Below are positions 36,981 to 44,440 of a stretch of DNA of 64,000 nucleotides, in pieces. The stretch's first letter is position 1, and every line of letters begins with the position of its first letter. Under the pieces are notes generated by a model that had not been told where the DNA came from, ran no database searches, and saw only the letters and a list, made by a program, of their open reading frames with translations. The translations under genes and the position numbers were made by a program. The stretch comes from Brotonthovivens ammoniilytica (GTDB lineage: Bacteria > Bacillota > Clostridia > Lachnospirales > Lachnospiraceae): assembly GCF_025566885.1 (NCBI RefSeq), contig NZ_JAOQJQ010000007.1, positions 82,168 through 146,167 on the forward strand. Reading direction: 5' to 3'.

Positions 36981-37082
36981 CTACTCCGACAGATAATCCC
37001 GATAATCAGCCTCATCTGAAAAAAGCATATATCTTCCGTCTACAAGTCCCATGTAACCTGCTTCTGTAACATAACCTTTCAT
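36981..37082 (-). CDS. Very small protein, 33 residues
   Basis: A 33-codon frame reading MKGYVTEAGYMGLVDGRYML then a short acidic tail ending DYLSE. It has AAAGGAG ten bases before the ATG and is followed by a hairpin terminator, so it looks like an independent gene. The composition (five Tyr, repeated Gly-Tyr/Met, acidic tail) is not that of a random frame, and I recall similar peptides from Clostridia, though no function. No signal peptide or membrane helix. It sits between polA and the 63-residue Cys protein. Confidence 0.7.
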   Translation of the reverse strand: MKGYVTEAGYMGLVDGRYMLFSDEADYRDYLSE

Positions 37083-37236
37083 TGAATAATCACTCCTTTT
37101 GCTGATACGTTTTGTTTCTGTACGTATTTTCGCAAAATCAGAGTACCATAAACAGGACTTTCAGAATATTTTTATGTAATTATGCCGATATCAGAACATC
37201 CATCCACCTGCATGACCTCACTCAGAAAACAATAAG

Positions 37237-37290
37237 GGGGGGGATATTGCAGAACAGCTGATTAATCAGCTATCCTGCAATATCCCCCCC
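37237..37290. repeat. Long perfect hairpin with G7/C7 base and inner palindrome
   Basis: G7-ATATTGCAG pairs perfectly with CTGCAATAT-C7 (16 bp), and the loop itself holds the 16-bp palindrome AGCTGATTAATCAGCT (37256-37271). It starts 8 nt past the stop of the 63-residue gene and is probably its terminator, though the T-run is weak. Confidence 0.8.
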
Positions 37291-37298
37291 AAAAGGCC

Positions 37299-37490
37299 CT
37301 ACATCTGATGCCTTACAATTTTATATTCATCATCAGACTGATAATAAGGACATGCCCGAAATGTACCTGTTAAAAAACGGTACATTTCATCCTCGTCCAG
37401 ATTTACATCACAGTAATAACAGTCGTCGTCTTCATCGTATATGTAATTGGAACAAAATTCACACATAGATGCGTTTTTACTCCCTGCCAT
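37299..37490 (-). CDS. Small Cys-rich acidic protein
   Basis: 63 residues with two CxxC pairs (C10xxC13 in MCEFCSN and C24xxC27 in CYYCDVN), a likely zinc or Fe-S site, and a fifth Cys in FRACPYYQ. It is very acidic between the pairs (DEDDD). It resembles small uncharacterised Lachnospiraceae proteins; no function is known to me. It follows the trigger-factor-like gene by 19 nt and probably shares its transcript. Confidence 0.8.
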   Translation of the reverse strand: MAGSKNASMCEFCSNYIYDEDDDCYYCDVNLDEDEMYRFLTGTFRACPYYQSDDEYKIVRHQM

Positions 37491-37509
37491 AACTCACACC
37501 TGAGAATTT

Positions 37510-38475
37510 TTATTCCTGAATTGCAGATGCCAGAAGGAAATCCATTGCTTTTCCTGCAGCAATATCCTGTTTCACCAATTCCAGTCCCTGCTCTCCTAGA
37601 AGTTCTTTCAGTTTTTCCTGATCCATCTGGTAGCTTACTGCCATGCCCCGCAGCTCTCTTTCCAGTTCCGCTTCCATTACTTCTAAGCCTTCCCGCTTTG
37701 CAACTTCTGCTAAAAGGCTCTGGCCTTTGATCATATGCTCTGCCTGAGCAATTGCGCTGTCCTCAAACTGCTGCATGGTCATTCCGTTATATTCCAGATA
37801 AGCTTCCAGGGTCTGGCCGCTGTTGGTCAGCTGATTGATAAATCCCTGTTTTAAATTCTCTGCTGCTGTCTCAATATCTTTCTTTGGAACGGTAATTGTT
37901 GTAGTTTCCATAATCTTATTGACAATGGCATTCTCAACTTCCACAGACAGTTCCTGTTCTTTATGTTTTACAATTTCACTTTTGATATAGTCTTTAAACT
38001 CTGCCAGCGTTTTACACGGAGAAACAGCTGCTGCCATCTCATCTCCTATTTCCGGCATCTTGGCTGTGCGCACTTCCTTGACATCTACCTGAAAAACTGC
38101 TGCTTTTCCTGCAAATTCTGCCGCATGATAATTGGCCGGAAAAGAAACCTTTACTTCCACATGATCACCCTTTTTGCTTCCCAGCAGCTGCTCCTCAAAT
38201 CCGGGAATAAAGGAACCGGAGCCAAGAATAAGTGGATAATCCTTTCCGTCTCCACCCGGAAACGCTTCGCCGTCAATGTAACCTGTAAAATCAATCACAG
38301 TTTCATCTCCGGTTTCAGCCTCACCGTCTTTTGCAGCTTTTTTCGCCGCCATTTTCTGGGCGCGTTTTAATTCTGCCTCAATTTCTTCCTCTGTTACAGT
38401 TACTTCCTGTTTAGGGATTTTAATTCCTTTATATTCACCTAATACAATTGTTATCTTTTCCGCTGTTTCGCTCAT
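37510..38475 (-). CDS. Trigger factor-like peptidyl-prolyl isomerase lacking the ribosome-binding domain
   Basis: 321 residues. It begins near the FKBP-type isomerase domain (about 55-140; GDETVIDFTGYIDGEAF, LILGSGSFIPGFEEQLLG) followed by the C-terminal chaperone arms (about 140-315). Classical trigger factor is about 430 residues with an N-terminal ribosome-docking domain; that domain and its docking signature are absent, and only about 50 residues precede the FKBP part. GGAGGA precedes the ATG. It is probably a second, ribosome-independent folding factor, with the true tig elsewhere. Confidence 0.88.
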   Translation of the reverse strand: MSETAEKITIVLGEYKGIKIPKQEVTVTEEEIEAELKRAQKMAAKKAAKDGEAETGDETVIDFTGYIDGEAFPGGDGKDYPLILGSGSFIPGFEEQLLGSKKGDHVEVKVSFPANYHAAEFAGKAAVFQVDVKEVRTAKMPEIGDEMAAAVSPCKTLAEFKDYIKSEIVKHKEQELSVEVENAIVNKIMETTTITVPKKDIETAAENLKQGFINQLTNSGQTLEAYLEYNGMTMQQFEDSAIAQAEHMIKGQSLLAEVAKREGLEVMEAELERELRGMAVSYQMDQEKLKELLGEQGLELVKQDIAAGKAMDFLLASAIQE

Positions 38476-38682
38476 ATTAATCCTCCAAAATTTTTCATTT
38501 ACATAGAACTTGTTTCAGTATACGTTATCCCACAAAAGATTGCCAGCTATTTTTATATTTTGTTCATGAATTTTTCAGGAAATGGTAATAGCAATCGAAA
38601 ACATGTCATAGTATAATAAATGCGCTGAAAACAGTTAAAATACAGTAAGAAAAAATACTCCGAAAGGAAACAGAACGTACAA

Positions 38683-39417
38683 ATGAAACACACACAGACA
38701 GATGATCTGCAGCAGGAAGATAAACAGATGGAATTGATAAACTCTCTATCCATGGAAGATGTCCTGAAAATAGAACATCCCGAACTTCTTTTAAATAAGG
38801 TTGAGCCCTTCAGCCGTCTGATGATGCAGTATAAATGCGCAATTATGGAAATTGAAACAAAGCTTCAGGTTCTGAATGAAGAGTTCTCCATGAATTACAA
38901 CCGCAATCCCATTGAAGATATCCGGACAAGAATAAAAAAACCTCTGAGTATCGTGGATAAAATGAAACGAAAAGGTTTTCCCTTCTCTGTGGAAAGCATC
39001 GAACAAAATCTGTTTGATGTTGCAGGAATCAAAGTTATCTGTTCTTTTCCGGAAGATATCTACACTGTCCGGGATCTGCTGATCAAACAGGATGATATTA
39101 CACTTGTGGAAGAAAAAGATTACATAAAAAATCCGAAACCCAACGGATACCGCAGTCTGCACCTTCTGGTAGAAATCCCTATCTTTCTTGCAAAGGAAAA
39201 AAAAGCTATGAAAGCTGAGATTCAGCTCAGATCTATAGCTATGGAATGCTGGGCCAGTCTGGAACATAAAATGAAGTATAAAAAAGATATCAAAAATGCT
39301 GATGAGATTTCACAAAAACTGATTCGCTGTGCAGAAATCAGTTTTGAACTGGATAAGCAAATGCAGGAGCTTCGAAGTGAAATTGATGAAGACAATCCGG
39401 AAACACAGTATCTTTAA
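38683..39417 (+). CDS. Small alarmone synthetase (GTP pyrophosphokinase, RelQ/RelP-like)
   Basis: 244 residues with only the RelA/SpoT synthetase domain (about 55-200): RIKKPLSIVDKMKRKGFP, DVAGIKVICSF and KPNGYRSLHLLVEIP. The hydrolase, TGS and ACT domains of Rel are absent, so it makes (p)ppGpp without degrading it. The C-terminal helix suits RelQ-type oligomers. Start uncertain: the ATG at 38683 has AAAGGA 14 nt upstream, and an internal ATG at 38728 has AGGAAG 8 nt upstream. Diverges from the trigger-factor-like gene. Confidence 0.92.
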   Translation: MKHTQTDDLQQEDKQMELINSLSMEDVLKIEHPELLLNKVEPFSRLMMQYKCAIMEIETKLQVLNEEFSMNYNRNPIEDIRTRIKKPLSIVDKMKRKGFPFSVESIEQNLFDVAGIKVICSFPEDIYTVRDLLIKQDDITLVEEKDYIKNPKPNGYRSLHLLVEIPIFLAKEKKAMKAEIQLRSIAMECWASLEHKMKYKKDIKNADEISQKLIRCAEISFELDKQMQELRSEIDEDNPETQYL

Positions 39418-39451
39418 TATCTCTTCAAATAACATGTAACGGAGAGGAAAA

Positions 39452-39536
39452 TGGTTGTCGTTAACCAGCTTTTTCTCTTTTTATAGGAATAGAAATAGGG
39501 AAGGCATCGACTCGGTAAGTGGCTGCCTTCCCTATT
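39452..39536 (+). terminator. Terminator region after the alarmone synthetase gene
   Basis: A short stem TGGTT/AACCA followed by GCTTTTTCTCTTTTT (39452-39482) comes first. A 13-bp perfect inverted repeat, AATAGGGAAGGCA with TGCCTTCCCTATT (39494-39536), follows. A further small hairpin ACTGTCT/AGACAGT follows at 39541. Confidence 0.6.
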
Positions 39537-39606
39537 CATGACTGTCTATTAACCGGCAAGACAGTCCATTTATTACCAGTATATTACTGCTCTTTTTTCT
39601 CTTTAT

Positions 39607-39807
39607 TTATTCCAAGAAATACTCAACTGATACATTGAAATATTTAGAAAGTGCTTTTAAATTTATTACACTGGGAACACTCCTTCCAGCTTTCCACTTT
39701 GACAAGGTAGTTTGAAAAATTCCAATATCTTTTGAAACTCTGTATGAAGTGTTTGAGCAGCTTTTACAAAAATTTGGTGTTACTCCATATAAAGTCGTAA
39801 AGGAAGT
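39607..39807 (-). pseudogene. Remnant of an XRE-family helix-turn-helix gene
   Basis: The minus frame ending at the TAA at 39607 reads SYRVSKDIGIFQTTLSKWK, then AGRSVPSVINLKALSKYFNV and SVEYFLE: a nearly complete HTH_3 domain with its normal C-terminus. Upstream the frame continues without any start codon or ribosome site to a stop near 39808, so the beginning is lost. It belongs to the decayed island between the R2 copies. Confidence 0.7.
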
Positions 39808-39883
39808 TTAATACCACCAATCCTTTTGTAATTGCCAAATGTTTACATATAGAAGTGTATTTCCAACTTGCCTCATCTGAATT

Positions 39884-39990
39884 CAAGTCCCGCTCTCGCG
39901 AGACTTGGTGCGCGATTCGGGTCCGCTTTGCTGACAATATTCTATTCCCAAGCGCTGCACCTCCTCGCGGAGCGTATATCAGATGGGGGT
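39884..39990 (+). repeat. R2 dispersed structured repeat, left-half copy
   Basis: Hairpins in order: CAAGTCCCGC/GCGAGACTTG, then the GCTTTGC region, then CTCC-TCGC-GGAG. It ends at GTATATCAGATGGGGG where the methyltransferase remnant begins; the right half present in the full copies is missing. A frame over it is a shadow of the repeat. Confidence 0.75.
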
Positions 39991-40232
39991 TCAATATAAA
40001 TAAAGTCTTTTTCTTCGGACAGAACGCGTTGCAGGCATTTCATCTATTTCCTCTCTGTGTTCCGCAAAAACAAGACCGTATTTTTTACCGTTCACATCTT
40101 TTTGAGGTCAGAAAGGCAGGACCGCAAATTGCCGGTGTTCTCATCTTGCGGAGCAGCAGCAATAAAACTGTGAATTTCTTTGATTTTCGCAAGCAAATCC
40201 TCACGTTTTTGTTTTGATATGTTTGTACTCAT
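39991..40232 (-). pseudogene. Remnant of a type III restriction-modification methyltransferase (Mod) N-terminus
   Basis: From the ATG at 40232 the frame reads MSTNISKQKREDLLAKIKEI and on to APQDENTGNLRSCLSDLKK. It then shifts frame to DVNGKKYGLVFAEHREEIDE and shifts again to VLSEEKDFIYI before it is cut at the R2 repeat. These pieces match the start of Mod subunits of type III systems as I know them. The methyltransferase core is absent. The ATG overlaps the stop of the 100-residue gene upstream (ATGA). Confidence 0.7.
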
Positions 40233-40531
40233 TGCTTGTCCTCCATTTGCTTTTTGAGAAGTTTCGCCTGCAAAATATCCCTCTGCATAGCTAACTCGGC
40301 AACAATTTGATCATTGGTCGATTGGTTAAACGGCACAGAAGATATCGCGAGTTTTGCAGAAGTAACACCCGCTACAGCTTTATCATTAATTCTCAACTCT
40401 TGAATCTTTTTAATCGCATTATTACGGTCAAGATATCCTGCTCCTTGATAACTTTGTATGATGTTTTCTCTTTCCGCTATGTCTTTTATCAGCGATTCTT
40501 TCTCACATATATCTTTTATAGGATTACTCAT
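40229..40531 (-). CDS. Hypothetical protein in AbiE/type III R-M island
   Basis: 100 residues, charged and helical, likely coiled coil (SLIKDIAERENIIQSYQGAG; MQRDILQAKLLKKQMEDKQ at the end). AAGGAG lies 9 nt before the ATG at 40531. It sits between the AbiEii toxin gene (13 nt away) and the Mod remnant (4-nt overlap), so it was part of the same operon. Not recognised. A small accessory of the restriction system is one guess. Confidence 0.6.
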   Translation of the reverse strand: MSNPIKDICEKESLIKDIAERENIIQSYQGAGYLDRNNAIKKIQELRINDKAVAGVTSAKLAISSVPFNQSTNDQIVAELAMQRDILQAKLLKKQMEDKQ

Positions 40532-40543
40532 CAAAAATTCTCC

Positions 40544-41440
40544 TTATTTCCATTCGCAATATAAAACAGTCCATTGTTTTGTGAAATTTTTGCTTTCTAT
40601 CGCAGCCACAAAAGGCTGGATAAGAAATATTTTTATAGTTTTTAATACAGCACTAAAGTCATCAGTTTTTGTATCAATTTTTCGACAAAAAGCTTTCCAT
40701 TTCTTTTGCATAGCAGAATCATCTGCAAAACGCATAACTTGCTCAAACTGTTCAATCGTAAATGCGTGTCCACGATTTTCAAATGTCTTTTTAAGTGCTT
40801 CGGTCAAGACTTTACCGTCAAAGTCAAACTTATTGGCAAGGTAATAAATATCATAATAATCTTTCATTCGGCTTGAAAATTCCATCAAGCTGAGGATTGT
40901 ATCGAGCTTTTCGGCAATAGTTGTTTCAAGAGAATATGTATTTACTGTCGGAGCAGTAAAATCATCAAGCTGTGTTGGAATTTTTCGTTTCTCTTGCTTC
41001 GGTACGATAACATCGCCGACACCAAAATCAATACTGAACGGCGTTTTGGTATTTTTGATACATGCTACAAGTGAAGCACCGATACCTGCATACTTCTTTT
41101 GTATAGCAATCGGCGCAATGTCTTTAACTTCAAAAGTAATAAAATCATTTTCTGTTGGAACAGCAATGATTTCCTCTAACACAATTTTTAACTGTTCAGG
41201 AGTATTGGGAACTTTTCGAAGAAGAAAATCTACATCCACCGTTACTCGGCTGTCAAAATCAGTAACCGAATATATAAACAATCCGCCCTTTAGTACAAGG
41301 TTTTCTGCAAACTTTGATTTTTCTAAGCGACGCAGAAACTCCTCTTGGCAAAAAAGCTGCAAGCAGAGCTGATAACTTCTACCACTTTCTTTTGCCTTAT
41401 TTTTTAGTCTTGCAAGTACGGACGCAGCTATATCAGCCAT
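40544..41440 (-). CDS. AbiEii/AbiGii-type nucleotidyltransferase toxin
   Basis: 298 residues of the AbiEii family, which block growth during phage infection by nucleotidyl transfer, probably to tRNA. The nucleotidyltransferase core is visible: VLKGGLFIYSVTDFDSRVTV with DVDFL right after it (metal-binding D-x-D), then IDFGVGDVI and the helical ETTIAEKLDTIL and RMKDYYDIYYLA segments. It overlaps the AbiEi gene by 8 nt. The frame is intact and codon use is AT-richer than in the core genes, consistent with acquisition. Confidence 0.9.
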   Translation of the reverse strand: MADIAASVLARLKNKAKESGRSYQLCLQLFCQEEFLRRLEKSKFAENLVLKGGLFIYSVTDFDSRVTVDVDFLLRKVPNTPEQLKIVLEEIIAVPTENDFITFEVKDIAPIAIQKKYAGIGASLVACIKNTKTPFSIDFGVGDVIVPKQEKRKIPTQLDDFTAPTVNTYSLETTIAEKLDTILSLMEFSSRMKDYYDIYYLANKFDFDGKVLTEALKKTFENRGHAFTIEQFEQVMRFADDSAMQKKWKAFCRKIDTKTDDFSAVLKTIKIFLIQPFVAAIESKNFTKQWTVLYCEWK

Positions 41441-42038
41441 TAAGAAGCACCTCCATTACATTCATAAGTTTGCTGTAAACACGCATTTCCTTTGCGTATT
41501 TTGAAAGATTACTTAAATTCTTTTTATCATCTGCGACATAGGCGTTAAGAGCTTTATTAAACAGCTCATTGTCGAGCTTGGTACGATATTTAAAGCAATC
41601 GCAAATAGTACGCTCACGGTCATAAACAGTAAGTTTTACTCCATTAAAATTGCTTTCTGTTTTTCCAATTTCAAATTGAGAATTTTGAATATAATATATT
41701 TTCATAGGCAAAGTATCAAATTTCAGTCTTGTTCTTGAAAATGTCCTTGGAACAGCGATAGACCATTGTCTTGGTGCAAAATCACTGTATCTATAGTAAA
41801 AAAGTGCAGACTCAACGCAAATAATACCTTCAGGAAGAAGCGAGGCAAGTATTTGTTCCTCTTTTATATCTTTTTTCTCGGCAAGCTGATAATATCCATG
41901 CCGTATACGCTCGATATATCCGTCATTGCACAAATTGGCAACATCAAAATTCGAAAGTCCTGCGGAAACAAATTCGGAAGTTTTAGCAATGCCACCTGCA
42001 TTACTTATTATCTTTTCAGCAGTTCTCTTTTTATCCAT
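41433..42038 (-). CDS. AbiEi-type antitoxin/transcriptional repressor
   Basis: 201 residues. The N-terminal winged helix-turn-helix (about 5-55; IISNAGGIAKTSEFVSAGLS, YIERIRHGYYQLA) and C-terminal antitoxin domain with IAVPRTFSR and YDRERTICDCFKYR are typical of AbiEi. It represses its own operon and neutralises AbiEii as a type IV antitoxin. First gene of the pair, with the usual overlap. Confidence 0.9.
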   Translation of the reverse strand: MDKKRTAEKIISNAGGIAKTSEFVSAGLSNFDVANLCNDGYIERIRHGYYQLAEKKDIKEEQILASLLPEGIICVESALFYYRYSDFAPRQWSIAVPRTFSRTRLKFDTLPMKIYYIQNSQFEIGKTESNFNGVKLTVYDRERTICDCFKYRTKLDNELFNKALNAYVADDKKNLSNLSKYAKEMRVYSKLMNVMEVLLNG

Positions 42039-42142
42039 TCATACACCAACTTTCAAATTACAATTATCTAAAACTGTGTTCTGAAAATATTCTAATACAA
42101 AAGGGAATGAATATCAACAACTTTTAACACACAGTTTCTTGA

Positions 42143-42220
42143 AAAAGCAGATCAAAAATATTATTAAAACAGTCAGACAGAATTACCACCCTATACGCAA
42201 GATTAAGTCGTGATGATGAC
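42143..42220 (+). pseudogene. N-terminal remnant of a large serine recombinase
   Basis: The plus frame reads LKQSDRITTLYARLSRDDD, the characteristic N-terminus of Tn4451/TnpX-type serine recombinases, including the catalytic Ser of RLSRDD. No start codon precedes it. Immediately after, the sequence changes to a hairpin and the frame stops at 42272. It is evidence of a lost integrative element. Confidence 0.6.
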
Positions 42221-42222
42221 AA

Positions 42223-42251
42223 AAACGGCATAGCAGCTTGCTATACCGTTT
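42223..42251. terminator. Hairpin after the recombinase remnant
   Basis: AAACGG-C-ATAGCA, loop GCT, TGCTAT-A-CCGTTT: a 12-bp stem with one mismatch, of the kind found as terminators in mobile elements. Confidence 0.55.
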
Positions 42252-42336
42252 CAACACAACAATATTTAATTTGAGATACAAAACACTTGGGACGCCTTCC
42301 TTACGGAGGGTTCCCTAACACAAAAGCTTCTTTTTT

Positions 42337-42515
42337 TCAAGTCTCGCTCTTGCGAGACTTGGTGCACGATTCAGGTCAGCTTTGCTGACAACATTCTATT
42401 CTCAAGCGCTGTACCTCCTGGCGGAGCGTAGATCAGATGGAGGATTAACATCCGACACTGATACCAATTCGTTACTCACCGCCTGCTAAGGCAAAAGTCA
42501 TCCCACATCTGATAT
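42337..42515 (+). repeat. R2 dispersed structured repeat, full copy
   Basis: About 179 bp. The left half has stems CAAGTCTCGC/GCGAGACTTG and GTCAGC-TTT-GCTGAC. The right half folds back on itself (GATCAGATGG... with ...CATCTGATAT). It is about 85-90 percent alike to the copy at 63524 by eye. Its right end contains the last codons and stop of the LysR gene at 42498. Confidence 0.8.
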
Positions 42516-43391
42516 GTTTTCTTTCTTGTACTTTTCAATCACATGCCGGTACAGTGTCTTCACCGCAGGCGCCATAAAATCCGGATTCAATACGGATATT
42601 CCAATAATCCGGCAGGCCGGCGGCTCTAAAGGATAGACATCTACAGAATAAGGAATATCCCGCATCACAAGCTCGGGCATAATACAGATTCCAAATCCTT
42701 CCGCTACAATGGCGATTGTAGATAAATCATCCACCACATGATAGGCTGACTGAACATTGAGATTATTTTCACGCAGAAATTTCTGAATATCCGCATCGGT
42801 ACTCTCCATCTGAGATACAAAAATACACTCCCTCATCTCTTCGATGGTCATCTTTTCTGAAGCTTTGGCTTTCGAAAATGTTTTGGGAACTACACAAAGC
42901 AGAGGATCCTTGCACAGAGGTTCAATGGGAAGATCTCCTGCGCTTGAAACAGATAAGAATCCCATATCCACAATACCGTTTTTAATCCAGTATGCCACAT
43001 CCGCATAAGTCCCCTGATATATTTCCAGTTTAATTCCCGGATATTCTTCTGCAAAAGAATGGATAATATCCGTCATCCAGTTTGTACACACGCTGGAAAA
43101 GCAGCCCACCTTTACAATTCCCTGCTGCAGGCCGTTCAGCTGTGAAACCGCCTGTTTCAGACTCTCCTCGCTGTTTAGCACTGCATTAATATATGGCAGC
43201 AGTTTCTCTCCGTAATTGGTCAGTGAAATTCCCGACTTACTTCTTGCAAACAGAGAAAAGCCAAGCTCCTGTTCCATGGCTGAAATTGCATGACTCACTG
43301 CCGAAGGAGTCAGATTCAGTATTTCTGATGCTTTCCGAAAGCTTCCCTGTTCCACCACTGTCTGGAATACCTGATAAGCTAGCAATGTCAT
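42498..43391 (-). CDS. LysR-type transcriptional regulator
   Basis: From the ATG at 43391 (AAGGAG seven bases before) it has 297 residues. Helix-turn-helix at about 17-40 (GSFRKASEILNLTPSAVSHA) and effector domain 90-290. The last residues, ISDVG, and the TGA are encoded by the right end of an R2 repeat, so the original C-terminus may have been altered. It lies 94 nt downstream of porB in the same direction and may control the por genes (inference). The frame extends 12 codons upstream. Confidence 0.9.
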   Translation of the reverse strand: MTLLAYQVFQTVVEQGSFRKASEILNLTPSAVSHAISAMEQELGFSLFARSKSGISLTNYGEKLLPYINAVLNSEESLKQAVSQLNGLQQGIVKVGCFSSVCTNWMTDIIHSFAEEYPGIKLEIYQGTYADVAYWIKNGIVDMGFLSVSSAGDLPIEPLCKDPLLCVVPKTFSKAKASEKMTIEEMRECIFVSQMESTDADIQKFLRENNLNVQSAYHVVDDLSTIAIVAEGFGICIMPELVMRDIPYSVDVYPLEPPACRIIGISVLNPDFMAPAVKTLYRHVIEKYKKENISDVG

Positions 43392-43485
43392 GATAGTTCT
43401 CCTTAAATCCGAGCCAGTCCCGTCCAAAAACCATTCTATGATCTCTCAATGACCGAGATCTGTTCTCCCGGCAGATTCAACATTA

Positions 43486-44427
43486 TTATCTGGCACACTT
43501 ATACAGCAGATCTTCCCATCGCCGGTCAACTTCCTGCTGGAACTGGGCCAGCAAATCTTCATTTTCTTTTTTAAACAAATGCTTAAATCTTCCCTGCTCC
43601 CTTAAGAAATCTTCAATGGGAAGCTTTTTCTTTGGTTCATAATTTAAAATCCATTTCCCGTGATCCACTTCAAACAGCGGCCAGTAGCAGGTTTCCACTG
43701 CCAGCTTACAGATCTTCATAATTTCCGGAGTATTATATCTCCATCCTCTTGGACATGGTGTCAGCACATTTAAAAATGCCGCCCCTTCTGTGTAAATTGC
43801 CTTTTCCGATTTTTTGTGAATGTCAGAGAAATTGCCCAGAGTCGTTGTCTGAGCCACATATGGAACATCATGATCAGCAATGATACTGGCAAGATCTTTT
43901 CTGTTCTGCATTTTGCCATTGGAATGGGAGCCAACCGGAGTGGTTGTAGTATCTGCATACATAGGGGTTGCAGAAGACCGCTGAATACCCGTGTTCATAT
44001 AGGCTCCGTTATCATAGCATACATAAACCATATCATGATTCCGCTCCATGGCTCCTGATAAGGACTGAAAACCGATGTCGTAAGTACCACCATCTCCGCC
44101 GAAAGCAATGAATTTGCAGGTCTCATCTTTCGGAAGCTTTCCTCTTTTTTTCAGCGCCCGGTATGCTGCCTCCACACCGCTTAATGTGGAACCTGCATTT
44201 TCAAAGGCATTATGTATATAACTGTCTTCCCAGGATGTATATGGATACATAAAGGAAGACACCTCCAGACATCCTGTGGCATTTCCGATTACCGCATGGT
44301 CTCCCTCATGAAGGGCCCGAAGAACCGCCCGAACCGCAATGGTGGCGCCGCATCCGGCGCACATTCTGTGTCCCGGAGCCAGACGTTCCGGTTTACTCAT
44401 TACTTCTTTAAAATTATATCCGCTCAT
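43486..44427 (-). CDS. porB: 2-oxoacid:ferredoxin oxidoreductase beta subunit (PorB-like)
   Basis: TPP-binding subunit of a four-subunit pyruvate (or related 2-oxoacid):ferredoxin oxidoreductase. 313 residues. TPP motif GGDGGTYDIGFQSLSGAMER with the following VYVCYDNGAYMNTG. Cys ligands for a [4Fe-4S] cluster lie in RMCAGCGA, NATGCLE and TPCPRGW. The second of two tandem ATGs (44427) is at better spacing from AAGGAGG. It follows porA closely. Pyruvate is the default substrate, but 2-ketoisovalerate or 2-oxoglutarate cannot be excluded. Confidence 0.93.
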   Translation of the reverse strand: MSGYNFKEVMSKPERLAPGHRMCAGCGATIAVRAVLRALHEGDHAVIGNATGCLEVSSFMYPYTSWEDSYIHNAFENAGSTLSGVEAAYRALKKRGKLPKDETCKFIAFGGDGGTYDIGFQSLSGAMERNHDMVYVCYDNGAYMNTGIQRSSATPMYADTTTTPVGSHSNGKMQNRKDLASIIADHDVPYVAQTTTLGNFSDIHKKSEKAIYTEGAAFLNVLTPCPRGWRYNTPEIMKICKLAVETCYWPLFEVDHGKWILNYEPKKKLPIEDFLREQGRFKHLFKKENEDLLAQFQQEVDRRWEDLLYKCAR

Positions 44428-44440
44428 CATCTGCCTCCTT

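Noticed and set aside
39764..39994. 76-codon minus-strand frame containing NPHLIYAPRGGAALGNRI, repeated at 63465-63665
   Set aside because: The shared peptide is only the translation of the left half of repeat R2. The flanking parts differ and there is no consistent ribosome site or start.
42223..42251. Recombination or attachment site next to the recombinase remnant
   Set aside because: The hairpin resembles a transposon-type terminator, and no duplicated core sequence was found at the other island border to support an att site.
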